Part shown: in pieces, positions 1-10,454 of the stretch
Layout: every line of letters begins with the position of its first letter
How positions within the stretch are numbered: the first letter of the stretch is position 1
Assembly: GCA_000708835.1 (NCBI GenBank)
Contig: DF236954.1
Coordinates: 359,915-423,914 of the forward strand
DNA length: 64,000 nucleotides
Direction of reading: 5' to 3'
Source: Klebsormidium nitens
Taxonomy: Eukaryota; Streptophyta; Klebsormidiophyceae; Klebsormidiales; Klebsormidiaceae
The notes under the pieces: generated by a model
Database searches by the model: none
What the model was told of the DNA's origin: nothing
What the model saw: the letters and a program-made list of their open reading frames with translations, nothing else
Made by a program: the position numbers and the translations under genes

Positions 1-244
1 TAGAGCGTATCATGTGCACAGGTGCAGTTTCAAGCTTGGTGATGCTCGAATGAGTCAGTTTGTATGTTTGAAACACTTGAACGGGTTGATTGTTACGAGT
101 CTAGCCAAATCCGGCTGCAAAATGCTAGATTTTGCCACTGACTCCGGTTTCAGCATAGTCAAGCCACTCACACTAAGTCAGCTTTGAGTACTATCTTCCT
201 CAACACTCACTGAGCTGCATTCATCACTTTTCTGTTACTAGGAC

Positions 245-1300
245 TTACAAAGAGCTCGAGAAGCCATCCTTGAAAGCCAACCGACCGATCATCCGTTTTC
301 GGAACCATGACTCTCTGAGGAGCATCTTGTCTGTCCAGGAGGTATCCTTCGAGATTAAGCGGCAAGTGGCAGACAACTCTACCTTCCAATCTTTGACTTT
401 CAAAGAGCATCTTTGACCAGATTTTCGACGCTCATGACCCGTTCCTTCTGGCTTTTCTAACCTGCCACTCAGGGAAGAAGAGAGGCTGACATCCTCCGTG
501 AAAACTCTGAACCCCGTTGTCCATGAGCTCAAGCTACCTGCACACCCGTCGACACAGAATCCTCTGTCTTTTTCAAAGTTTGGATACGCTGAGCTGTCAA
601 GAAGCATCGGACCAGGATGACGCATGTACAGGGGAACGGATGCTCCGCCTGGAAGGAAAATAATGTCCAGCACAAATGCGTACTTTACTCTACCAAAGCT
701 GCTCTTCTCAGCTTTAGTCGAGATGTTCGCGAGCCCCAGTTCCATGCCAGCGTTGCGAGAAGCTAGTTTGAGACGAGACTCCAAACTGTTGAAGTCGAAT
801 GCTGTCTCTTGATTACTCCCCAAGGTGCGCTGCCGCACAGGACCTGGTTCCATTGCTTCCTGATTTGCGACGCCCCAGAGTATGATCCTTTTCTGCAGCG
901 ATTTCACAAGGAAAAGCAGCCTTATCTGCGGACACGCGTTGCCTTCGGCGGACTTGGACTTTACAGAGCTCAGTTCTTTCTTCTTCTGCTTCTCCCAGCG
1001 AACTATCACCAGGTTCCTGTACCCAGAGAAGCCTTTAATCGCATCTTCGAAGGCTTTGGCTTCTGAACATTCAGCAGGAAACTGCTCGCGCTCATGGAAC
1101 ATCTTCTTCCATAGGCTTAGCTGTTCATCAGAAGCAATGTTCTGGAAGGTTCTGCAAGCGTACGTGGCGTCTATGAAGGAAGGCGGATCCTGCACAGCAA
1201 GCTTGCTGAGGATGATAGCCAGAACATCTAACGGCAGTTCGTGCAGCGCGCTTCCGTTCTCAGCCGCTCTTGTGGCCCCCGCGCCTACTGACAACGTCAT
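245..1300 (-). CDS. F-box protein, 351 aa, single exon
   Basis: Intronless ORF starting at an ATG (1300-1298) and ending in TAA. Residues about 18-65 form an F-box: a start like LHELPLDVLAIILSKL, then a conserved Cys-Arg and Phe, then IASDEQLSLWKK. F-box proteins bind SKP1 and present substrates to SCF ubiquitin ligases. No LRR, Kelch or other known substrate-binding repeat follows; the C-terminal 280 residues are unassigned. The closest relative in the window is the divergent gene starting at 1648. The two share the F-box and a block with PLYMRHPG here and PLYIRYPD there, so they arose by inverted duplication. The substrate is unknown. Confidence 0.85.
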   Translation of the reverse strand: MTLSVGAGATRAAENGSALHELPLDVLAIILSKLAVQDPPSFIDATYACRTFQNIASDEQLSLWKKMFHEREQFPAECSEAKAFEDAIKGFSGYRNLVIVRWEKQKKKELSSVKSKSAEGNACPQIRLLFLVKSLQKRIILWGVANQEAMEPGPVRQRTLGSNQETAFDFNSLESRLKLASRNAGMELGLANISTKAEKSSFGRVKYAFVLDIIFLPGGASVPLYMRHPGPMLLDSSAYPNFEKDRGFCVDGCAGSLSSWTTGFRVFTEDVSLSSSLSGRLEKPEGTGHERRKSGQRCSLKVKDWKVELSATCRLISKDTSWTDKMLLRESWFRKRMIGRLAFKDGFSSSL

Positions 1301-1647
1301 GGCGGCGTCTAGTCTGCCTTCTCAGGCTCTGCTCTTCGTCTTAGAGGTTACCTGTGGACGGGGCTGCGCTGATACGAACCGTCGAACTGCTGAACGTATA
1401 GTGGTTCTGAGGTGGTTCGAGAGTGGGAATGGAGGGTTTAAATTTTATGGCTGGTTCAAGCGGTAAATTTGAGGGTTTAGGTTTGAGGGTTTGAGCCCCG
1501 CGGCCGCGCACTTCCGGCCGCGCCCCAGCGCGCGCGGCGCAGCAGTGCCAGCGACTCGCTCACTCCTTAAATTCAAGAATTCAATGCTCTTCGCTCTCCG
1601 AAGTAGAACGAACAAGGTCACTCTGAAATTGTAAAGGCGCCTGCAAC
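1301..1647. promoter_or_regulatory. Shared bidirectional promoter of the two F-box genes
   Basis: This 347-bp gap separates the two divergent ATGs and must hold both promoters. At about 1470-1492 it carries GAGGGTTTAGGTTTGAGGG, with GAGGGTTTAAA just before it at about 1433. On the other strand this reads CCTAAACCC, a permutation of the plant telomeric repeat and telobox. A CpG-rich block follows at about 1498-1540. Telobox-like sequences occur in plant promoters; binding here is inference. Confidence 0.45.
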
Positions 1648-2716
1648 ATGCCGCCGCCATCCGCTGAAGGTTTCACCTGTGACAGAGGGCTACACTCGCT
1701 TCCAATTGACGTCCTTTGCGTCATTCTGAGCAAGGTCGCTGCACAGGACCCTCCCTCCTTTCTAGAAGCCACGCGCGTATGCAGAGTCTTCCAAGATATC
1801 GCGTCAGATGAACAGCTATGCTTGTGGAAGAAGGTTCTCATTGGATATGGTCAGCTGCGTGATGACACTCCAGAAACGAAGACCTTTGACGACACAGTTG
1901 CCAGCTTCAGCGGATACAAAAGTCTGGTAGAAGCTCGCTGGGGGAAGCCAAGCTGCGCATCCTATGACTCCAGCTCTGATGACCAGAAGCCCAGAGAAGA
2001 AGGGGGCGCTGCATGCCTAGAGACTAGGTTTCTCTTCCTTTCCAGGTCGCTGGAGGGACACTTGGTGATGTGGGGCGTTTCTAAAGAGGATCTGAAAGGC
2101 TTGGAGTTAGGCATGTACCTGAATGGGGGAGTTGGCGAACGAGATTTTGGGTTGCTTTGTATGAGGTCCATAAATCTAACATTCATCTCTCAGGATCCTG
2201 CTGAAGTTGAGGAGGGGCTCACAAAGATATGGAGACACGCTAAAAGGACTGTAGACGATAGAAATGAATGTTTTTCTTTTGGAGGTGTTCTTCCTGCTTC
2301 CAGGAGAACCAGCGCCGTTGTACATAAGATACCCAGACTCGATTTCCATCTACACGACGGAGAACCACAATTTCCGACACGACAAGGACGTTATCTGGTT
2401 TTCTGGGAGTGAAAGAACGGTGTGGAGCCCAGCAGGATCCGAGGATTGGAAGGAGGAAGTGTGGATTCGTCTCGACATCAATGTCCGTTTGCGTGATATG
2501 TCCAAAGCAAAGCATGCCGAGGTGCTTCCTAAAGGTCAACGAGAGCCCTGCGTTCAGGAACTCAGGGGTGCGGAATGGCACTTCGATATTCATGCACGTA
2601 GCAGACCTTTTGGCCCTGAGTGTAGACTTTGGATGCGAAACACAAAGCTCAGTGTTAAGGAGAGCATGCTCTGTCGTCTGTCGTTGGGATCTGGCCCTTT
2701 AAGTCAAGGGATGTAA
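1648..2716 (+). pseudogene. F-box gene paralogue broken by a +1 frameshift
   Basis: An ATG at 1648 opens a 254-codon frame with an F-box at residues about 15-60 (LHSLPIDVLCVILSKV, then Cys-Arg, then IASDEQLCLWKK). It parallels the gene at 245-1300 to about position 2250. From about 2255 the homology moves to the next frame (LLPGEPAPLYIRYPDS and onward) and continues to a TAA near 2716. In that second frame an in-frame stop sits at 2252-2254, so the switch lies within about 2255-2275. No intron fits: the only GT...AG pair there spans 11 nt. A one-base insertion, a recent pseudogene or an assembly error can explain it. If translated as is, the protein is a truncated F-box protein with a 50-residue out-of-frame tail. 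Confidence 0.7.
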
Positions 2717-3928
2717 GGACGATTCTGACGATTTGATTTTGTGCTGAGGACCTCGAAAAGTTTTGCCATGCAAAAATGCAGAAAATAGCGGAGCTACACG
2801 ACCTTTCAGCGGGTTGTCCTGCTTTTGTATTCAAAGCCCGATGTGCCGGCCTGCATAGTATGGAACCGAAGCCAGCTTTTCGCATACGATCGATGATAGA
2901 TTGCAGGGCGGCTCCGAGTCACGCGAGCTTGTCACCCGCAGCCTACACATATTCCTCTACAATCAAAGCGTCAATGAAAGAAACTAGCTGTGTAACTCGA
3001 CAATCAGGCAAAGCGTGTCAAAAAGTCGTGAAAAACTCTCCCACCACGCAGACTTCGAGAATGCGACCGTCATGTTGGAAGCTGCACATGCATCTTGGCC
3101 CCCACACGTACGTACTTTTATTTGGACAATGACACCATGATCGAGTCAACCCGTGCGCATGTGTGCAATGATGTGATTCATGCCAAACTCAGCTGTATAG
3201 CTGTTCACGTACGTGTGCTATAGCGGTTTGATTGCACCAAGTGTATACTACACGCATGCTTGCATGGCCGCCCTACCGTGTCACGGTGCTGGGGCGATTA
3301 TAAAGGCCACCATGGGCAGACGGTCTGCAGATATGACCGTCATTCATGCAGGCCGGACAACTCGAGATTGACGGAATGCCGCGCGCTGCACAACTTCTTC
3401 CAGATTTTCTCTTCGACTGTGCCAACCCATATGTGACCCGCAGGCTGGTACGTCTGGCAACAAACTAGGACTTAACATCACCCGGCCACGCTCACCAATC
3501 ACCAAAAACGGTCCAGCTGACATTCAGGCTACCAACTTGAGGTGCTTCATCCCTTTCTTCATCCAAAGCGTGGCGGCTTTGGAGGTGCTACCTGGATTAC
3601 ATTCTTGGAGAGCTCCGCCAGCTAACACGTTCACTTAGAAGAAGTTCTTCTCAAAAATGCTCAGATGCTCGAAAGAGTTGTCTTCTGGAAGATACTCATG
3701 AATTGCAAGGAGATCAGGTCCTGATGGTGCATCAAAAGATTGCTTCCTTGCAGCACCGAAGTAGGAGAATTATCCTGAAAACAAACCTTGTACACGAGCA
3801 TGTTATACACGCAACTGAGAGGCTCTCTTGACAATCTGAAGGCTTTCCTCCTATCGAAGTATACTCGCTGTACATCTTCTAAAAAGACCGCGTGCTACCC
3901 TAAGCAGTGAAGACAAAGTCATGCAAGC
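2717..3928. other. Intergenic, 1.2 kb
   Basis: No convincing exon or structural RNA seen. A TATA-like ATTATAAAGG lies at about 3297-3306 with no recognised gene immediately downstream. The stretch next to 3928 is probably the 3' UTR of the minus-strand gene that ends there. Confidence 0.4.
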
Positions 3929-6900
3929 CTATGTTTGAGTCGCGATCGACTTGCTTAGGTCTGGTTTCCTGCTGGTAAACTCGGGGAGGTCGTACGACGA
4001 CTTCTTGTCTTCTGGCTTCTTCTCCTCTACTTTCTTCTTCTCTGCCTTCTTGGGCTTAAAGTCGTAACCGCCCGGGTGCGGGCCCCAGGCAGTCCCAGCC
4101 TTGCCGTGCTGCAATCAAGCAGTACAAGTCTGCTTCACTTCCCCCATAACTTCGCGCCAGAAAAGCTTTTAGACATGCCTTCTGCGTGAAATCCTTGCGA
4201 TCTCTGCAACGTTCACCAAAAACGCAGGAGGCGACCTGACCCCTTCATAACACATACCTCGACAAAGGTTTTTGCAAGACCAAACTGGGAATCGCGCCTC
4301 GTTGTGCAAAAAGCCCACTCCAACATGACCCCAACGAAGAGCCACAACGACTCTTCGGCGGTCAATTGACATTGTGTGTGTCCGGAGATCCGCATAGTCA
4401 AAGTGAGTTCTTCATGAATTTTGACTTGTACGGACGTCTAGGACGAACTCCTGATGTTGCGCAAGCAGGCGCTGGCACAAAAAAGGTATTAGAACACGCG
4501 TGGCGACACGAAAGTTCTCCTTTGAGATTTCCAAAAATCTTGTAGCTGAAGAAAGCAGTCAGGATATTTAACCTCTCCGAGCCTTGGCTTCGCGGGTGGC
4601 CTCTCCCACGAGAATGGGGACAGGAAACAAGGACTCTTGTAACATAGAGTTGATTGAAGCCTTGGGAACAGAAAGGAGCCGTTGTGTGCTCTACTCAAGC
4701 AACATGTCTGACGTACCTCTTTCGCCTCGGCTGCATTCACCACTCGATCCCAGGCATTCACGCCACCCCCTTTGCTGAGGGTCATGTGCGTCAGGCCTCG
4801 TAATTTGCCCTCAGACTGCACAAGGAAACAAGCCGGGTATGGAAGTGGGCCTTGAGCTTCGTCGGACGCTTGGCCTGGATGCCAATGACGTTAGGACTTT
4901 AAGGAGAGGTTCGTGGACGCAGAATGGAAAGATTTCCATAACGGTGTTAACTTTAGGGGGCCACATTCAGTCCTAACATAAGCCTTCCAAAACGGCCACA
5001 CTTTCAGAAAGCTCGGTCAGTGACCAAAATTGGCCAATAGAGGGCATTCTGCAGGGTTTGAAAACGGCAAGACGCGGCGAGCGAAACCTTGTCGTTTCTC
5101 CGGTAGACTCATGATTGTGAAGTTGACATCTAAAGGCGAAACAAAGCGCTCTCCGTTCCGCTCCTGATAACAACCCTCCAACACCATCAAAACCCTCGAG
5201 TAAATGAAACATTGTAAGTTTTCAAATCGTCCATGAAATAAAGAAAGCTCAAGAGTGATGTTCCAGAACAACTTCAAATCGCCGTGCGGCCTTGGGGGGC
5301 CTCCATCGTCCGTCATTGTTTGACACATTTTTTGTTGTGAGCTGAAGTTGTCACATTGAGAAAAGATGGGCGCTCCGCCAAAAACTACCTCGCCTTGAAC
5401 AGGCGGCAGGGCGAAACGATAGGAGGTTTCCTATAAAAGGCCTTTCGAAGGGAGACAACGGGCCAGTTGACTCGTGCCGTCTGAAATAAAGTGAAACGGG
5501 TAGCTGGAGCCGGAGCCGGAACTGGAACCGGAAACGGAACGGGAATCGCACAGAGCTAGACCGACACTCGAATCAAAGCCGAAGTGCCAGCGCTCACCAC
5601 CGACAGCAGATCGTCCTCATCGCCGTCTGCGGGCGGCCCGCCCGTGTAGGCGCACTTTTCGGACCGTCCGCAGGGTCGCAAGAACGTGGCATTGATCAGA
5701 CGTCCGACGTCCTGCAAAGAGATGGAAGGAGAGGGGCGTGAGGCTCACCTCGAGAGGAGAGAAGCCGTCAGGCGCATTCGTGCCAGAATACTCGCACGGC
5801 GCATGCCGCTTGCAGGGGGTTAGGTACAGGCTGCTGACGTAAGCGCCCACGTCCTGTGAACGAGGGGAGGGCGCTCATAGAGCTGAAAGACTATGCGACC
5901 TTTGATAGCCTCTTCTCAGGTGTCAGATAATGGAGCCTTGGACTTCTCGGGTCCTGGCTACTTTCAGCGAATTTGATGCGCCACTTCTTAGAATTCTGAT
6001 CAAGCTTGAACGTAGGAAATCATACTGTGAGCCCTGGATTTTAACGGAGCTTCACTCCTGGCTCAACCAGAACGGGACGCAAAGAGTGAAGAAAGGGGTT
6101 CGGACCCAGAAACCAGGAGATAGACCTTGAGTCTTGGACAAGAACAGCGAACGAACTTGGACCGTTATGATGAAGAGACTTCAAGGTTTCACCCAGTCAT
6201 CGATATGACCTGGGGGAAACACTGTAAAGTTTCATACAACTTCATTGCAACAACATCGAAATCCACACGTCCCTTTCACCATCCGTACAGCTGCAGGTCG
6301 AGGATCCGTGAAACGCATAATCCTTGAAGTTAGTCTGGCAAGAATGGGCCGGGTTGTACTTACATGCTCGTTGATCTCCGTCCTGTCTGACTCGGGCCGT
6401 TCGCACCAGTTCTTCAGGGGCTCGGGGTTGAGAACGTCATGATGCGCGAGCTGCACAGCATGGGAAAAGGGTCGGTCGCTCCAACAGTGTAAGCATGGAA
6501 ACAAATCGCATAGAGCCTGCAAAATTGCAAATACAAGGCAAGCAGAGATCCTAACCAACGACTATGTGCAACATAGCCTCGCCGTCTAACCTGGATCCCG
6601 GTTTCCAACATTTTAACTTGGGACAGGATCTGTTGACGATAGAGACTGAAAAGCTGCTGAAATACTAGAAAGGGGTGACCAACCAAAGTACAGAAGCACG
6701 TCTGCACTGCAACATCGGCGTGTTTTCAAGAAGAACAAAACGAAGAGAACATTGCCGGATCATAGCTCACCTCGACCACTTCCTCCTTCCTTTCGGAGCT
6801 GGTTGGCTTCACAACATAGAACCTCTGCACCAACGGATGGGTTCATCAAGCCTTGTCATATTCTGACTAAGCCGTGTATTGCCTGAACTTCATATCCCGT

Positions 6901-8285
6901 GTAGAACAAGAACCAATTCCCAAAGACAGAGACTGTGGCCAAGTATACATACGAAAGTCGTCCTCTGAAGCAAAGTCTCTGACCAATTTTTGGTATACGC
7001 TGATGCACAAGCCGCCTTGAAGCTGGTTTCGCACACAGGCGAAACAGTCGTCACAAAGGCTAGATCTACCTTCCGTTTGCAGAGACCGTTGAAGTTGACA
7101 AGTACCACTACCATGAGCTTACAAACGGAGGCTCCCGCAGTCGAGAGCGTTGCTGACCTGTCGGTATGGCATCTCGGGAGTCCTCCAAAACGACTGCTCT
7201 AAATACAGCACATGGCCCCCATCTGTCGGCATCCTAAACCCAGTGTCGCAGGCACTATACCTGCCGTCCAGAAGAGAACAAGAGTTAGGGCCGTGCTTGC
7301 TCACCTGCCGATAGGGATGCTTTGGAAGATTGGCGAGTGTTTGCTCCTGATACAGCACGGGGGCGTTTTCTAGCTTGAGGCCCGTGTCGCAGGCCGACCA
7401 TCTGCAGGCAGACCGCTGGGCGTTAGGCAGAAAAAAGGCGGACAGTTTCAGCATTCCGTGAATATGTGATCTGGAATCGAGTATTTGCCGGATGACATCA
7501 ATCTCCAAGCAATCAAGGGCAATCAGGGCGTGTTATCCTGAAGGAAACGCAACACCAAAGTTGGCTCAGCAATCAAGGAGACCTTGAGATGAGAAGGCAG
7601 CATCGTACTGGTGACTGACAAGTGTCTTCTTTAAAGAGCCAAAAATTGGGCCCAGCGAGAACTGCACGCGCAGCGAGAACTGCTCCACTCTAATGCTGCA
7701 TAAGTTGTTTTCGCACAGTCGAGGACAGCTTTCAGAGTAACCATTATTCGACCAGTCTCTAAGTTGTAAACTTTTTCCTTCAGGAACATCTCAAGTTTTT
7801 GCACCCCATCAAGACTCGTCCACAGAACGTCCCTTGTCCAGCATTGAAATCATTTCTCAACAATGTGCAGTCCACAGCCTTATGCCTGATGTGACCACTC
7901 TGCCCTGCTTGCTTCACCAGACTAGCTTCAAACACTGTGCAGAGCGGTTTTCAATGCTTGCTTGCTTTGGCTGGTTTTTGAACGCCGTCGCTGGCCAGGT
8001 CGTCCAGAATGGTAACCTCTCTGCTCTCACCTGATGGTCGAAACCCTTCCTTCCACCTGGGATGTACAAAACTGCATAAGAGGAGGAAAGAAAACTCTGT
8101 TGAGAACCAGGCCTGTCTCAAAACCCTCACCTGACGTTGTACCAGTCCTTGGACAGTGCTTGCTCCTCATTGCTCTGCAAAATAAAGGGAGCAAAAAAAG
8201 GGGTCAAAGGTGGTTGCGCTGAGATTGGCGCTTACCTGACGTTGAAGAATGAGTCCTCTCTGTGCAACGCCTGGTCAACATTCAC
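3929..8285 (-). CDS. Multi-exon protein of unknown function with duplicated exons (5' end not resolved)
   Basis: A chain of exons with good splice sites, in transcript order: 8285-8236 or 8174-8131; 7401-7305 or 7260-7158; 6824-6771; 6656-6591; 6450-6364; 5853-5749; 5711-5598; 4815-4717; 4437-4258; 4108-3929 (stop). The last eight are all phase 0 to phase 0 and join into one open frame. The exons at 5853 and 5711 are sister units (DVG..., PC..R...C.Y.G), each encoding two conserved cysteines. The final exon encodes GPHPGGYDFKPKK, a Lys/Glu-rich stretch and a YDLPEF tail. The 4437 exon has a hydrophobic helix (LWLFVGVMLEW). I recognise no family. A small exon at 8071-8031 (41 nt) has clean splice sites but an uncertain place. 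The start codon was not found. Confidence 0.5.
5506..5546. repeat. Short degenerate GGARCC/GGAACC tandem repeat
   Basis: About six hexamers of the type GGAGCC, GGAACT, GGAACC, GGAAAC follow one another in the intron between the exons at 5598 and 4815 of the minus-strand gene. No function is evident. Confidence 0.6.
7158..7401 (-). repeat. Tandem-duplicated coding exon pair (W and Y cassettes) with a 44-nt spacer
   Basis: Two adjacent units encode related peptides: WSACDTG, then VLYQEQ, then PYRQ (7401-7305, 97 nt); and YSACDTG, then VLYLEQ, then PYRQ (7260-7158, 103 nt). Each has its own acceptor (TGCAG, GGCAG) and donor (GTGAGC, GTCAGC). Each begins with one nucleotide that completes an Arg codon after an upstream AG, and each ends in phase 0. 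Joining both by splicing creates an immediate TAG; using one, or reading through the 44-nt spacer, keeps the frame open. This is the arrangement expected of mutually exclusive exons. Confidence 0.55.
8131..8285 (-). repeat. Tandem-duplicated small exon pair ending in ...NVR
   Basis: The exon at 8285-8236 (50 nt) encodes VNVDQALHREDSFFNV and the exon at 8174-8131 (44 nt) encodes SNEEQALSKDWYNV. Each ends AACGTCAG before a GT donor (GTAAGC, GTGAGG) and each follows a pyrimidine-rich acceptor. Both start in phase 0 and end in phase 2, so including both in that frame shifts it. They are paralogous alternatives or one is an unused duplicate. Confidence 0.5.
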
Positions 8286-9041
8286 CTGCAGAGGAGGCCG
8301 AGACTTCACAGGCCCTTACCCGGCAGCCTAAACCCCAACTTAGTCCAAGTGTTCCAAACCACAGATTGTGAGAATGATCCCTTTGCTATTGAATTCCCTT
8401 AACTTGTCTAAAGTCAGTTTATCTGAATCGTTCTTCAGTGTCACCTGAACAGGACAAGTGGTACAGACTATGACAAATGTACCAGAATACTTATGCAAAG
8501 TACTTTTCATAATGAGAAAGCAGTCCTTTCATCCAAGGGTCCGAGCACTGGGAGATCCCACAGGTGAGATGGAAAGAAGGAACTGGAAAGAAATGAAGGT
8601 CAATGAAAATGAATTATGTGCGTTGATCAATCTATTATATCGAAACAGGGTTCAAAGAGGTTCTTGCTTTTAACCTTTTGTTGCCGTGATTATGAGAAGG
8701 TAGTCACACAGATACCTGCCGATGTTGAGACTAGTGCGGCCTTTTGGATCCCAAGTACGATGTAGCATAGATCTTCTGCAGCTTAGAAAATGATAGAACC
8801 AAACTTGCTAGAAACGAATTTTTCAAGCATCCTGCTGCATAGGGAGAGGGCAACACAGCAATGCAGCAACAAGGATGCGGCGGTCGACTCTGCTTTCAAT
8901 CCGAAAGCAGATGCAGATGTTTAAAAGCCAGAAGAAACATGTCGCTGCAGGATTTATCGTTCCTCAAAACTTGTGGCAAAAGGCGTCAATGCAGAAAATT
9001 TCTTTGGAAAACTTTGATACGAAAAGCAATGCACTGGTGTT
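8286..9041. other. Intergenic or 5' part of the minus-strand gene
   Basis: No further exon could be fixed here. The unresolved start of the gene ending at 3929 and the 3' UTR of the gene at 9042-9443 should lie in this interval. Confidence 0.35.
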
Positions 9042-9443
9042 TCATCTAGCTTGCAGTGGTCGACCAGCTTCATGATCCACAACGTTAGCACCGAATCCTC
9101 TTAGCAACACTTTCACAAGGATCCTCTGAGTAAGCATTTGCGCCGTATTCAAGCCATACAGTCCCATATTCACCAAAGAATAAAAGACTACCGGATTTGT
9201 CAAACATTTGCTGAGCAGCAGCATTACCTTCTCGCCTTCCAACAATTTCTTCACAGCCTCGACATGATCTTCTTTGGTTTTCTTCTTTGTCATTCTCTTG
9301 TATAGGAACCAGCTCCCCACAGCGACGGCCCCGGCTCCCACAAGCACCTTCCATTTCTGCTTTGAAGATTCATCCCCTCGGTCAGGCCCCGCCCCAGACG
9401 TGTTGGGTCTGCTGGTTGCAGCTTCCGCCTCCACTTGGGCCAT
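9042..9443 (-). CDS. Small hydrophobic, probably membrane-associated protein, 133 aa
   Basis: Intronless ORF from an ATG at 9443 to a TGA. The N-terminus (about 30 residues) is polar and Ser/Gly-rich. KVLVGAGAVAVGSWFLYKR then gives a short single-pass helix (about residues 32-50), followed by a very basic stretch (KRMTKKKTKED). A second hydrophobic segment lies at about residues 85-110 (NPVVFYSLVNMGLYGLNTAQ). A positively charged flank after a moderate helix is common in organelle outer-membrane proteins, but location is inference. I recognise no family. It is oriented head-to-tail with the many-exon gene downstream and divergent from ORM. Confidence 0.55.
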   Translation of the reverse strand: MAQVEAEAATSRPNTSGAGPDRGDESSKQKWKVLVGAGAVAVGSWFLYKRMTKKKTKEDHVEAVKKLLEGEKVMLLLSKCLTNPVVFYSLVNMGLYGLNTAQMLTQRILVKVLLRGFGANVVDHEAGRPLQAR

Positions 9444-10454
9444 CTCCCTTCACGTGATTGATTACTCGTCAACGCATGCAGCCAGATACTCTGACCTCAA
9501 CGTGCTGTCTTGTTTGTAATCTGGAGTTTGGAGCGAGGAGGCACCCGACCAAAACCCTTCTGCAAGCTTTGGAGTTGCCTTCCGTACAATCAATGTGTGC
9601 CTGTAGAAGCTTAGTAGGTATGCCTTGCAATCTGGCAGTGGGAGGACAGCCTTGGCCCACCCAGGTATGGGGCTAGGAGCAGCTAAGTAGGAACCAAGCG
9701 AGGAACCCCCAAACATTGAAGGAACAAAGAACTTCGCACAGTTCATGCACAGAAACTTTGCCGCTGCGCAAGTCTGACCAATTGAGAGGGGCGTGACACA
9801 TCATCCGCAACTTCCGGATTTTGTTTAGAGGCCCCATGGTAGCAATTCGTTACGTACCCCTACCTCGCGTTACGCAGCTTTCACTAGCCAATCTCGACTG
9901 GCTATACCATCGGTGCTTCTGGCGCTGGCACGTAGCGCGACTTACCAAGCGCGATCGGTACCGTACCTGGTACGTCTAAAGAGAGTCGGAAGATACTTTA
10001 AGTGCACAGGTGGCACGCGGTGGTGCAGTTGTGAGCAGCCACCTGGCGAATTCACCGCAGCGGATTCTCGCCCAGTCCGAAGTGGTGTCATGGTTTCGCA
10101 CTTTTCTTTGGCAGGAAGAATTGGCACCAATGGCAGGAAGAAGGAAGTGTGTGCAGGAAGCTGAAGGAGCTTAGGACGTGTGAGCAGTGCTGGTTTTGCC
10201 TGACGAAAAGCAATCTGCAGCGTCTTGAGCAAAGTGAAGGTGTGTGCAGGAGCGCACGCATTTCATGCGGGAAGGATCACAAATTCTCAAGACAAGCTTG
10301 TGCTGAGAGCAGATTTGAACAGTTCAGGAAAAGCTGTGCAAGGAAAGAGGGCGGTTCCGGGAAGTAATTGGTTGTGCACCAGAAAACGGGCTAGGAACGT
10401 CAACCAAAAACTTATAATTCGAAGTTTTTGAAACATAAACCTAAAAGCAGTTTG
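9444..10454. other. Divergent intergenic region upstream of ORM
   Basis: About 1 kb between the start of the small membrane protein gene and the ORM start codon. It must carry both promoters. A minus-strand ORF at 9462-9746 has no recognisable features and probably lies in a 5' UTR or promoter. No RNA gene seen. Confidence 0.4.

Noticed and set aside
2250-2275. Mini-intron explaining the F-box frame change
   Set aside because: The only GT...AG pair is 11 nt apart, too short to splice.
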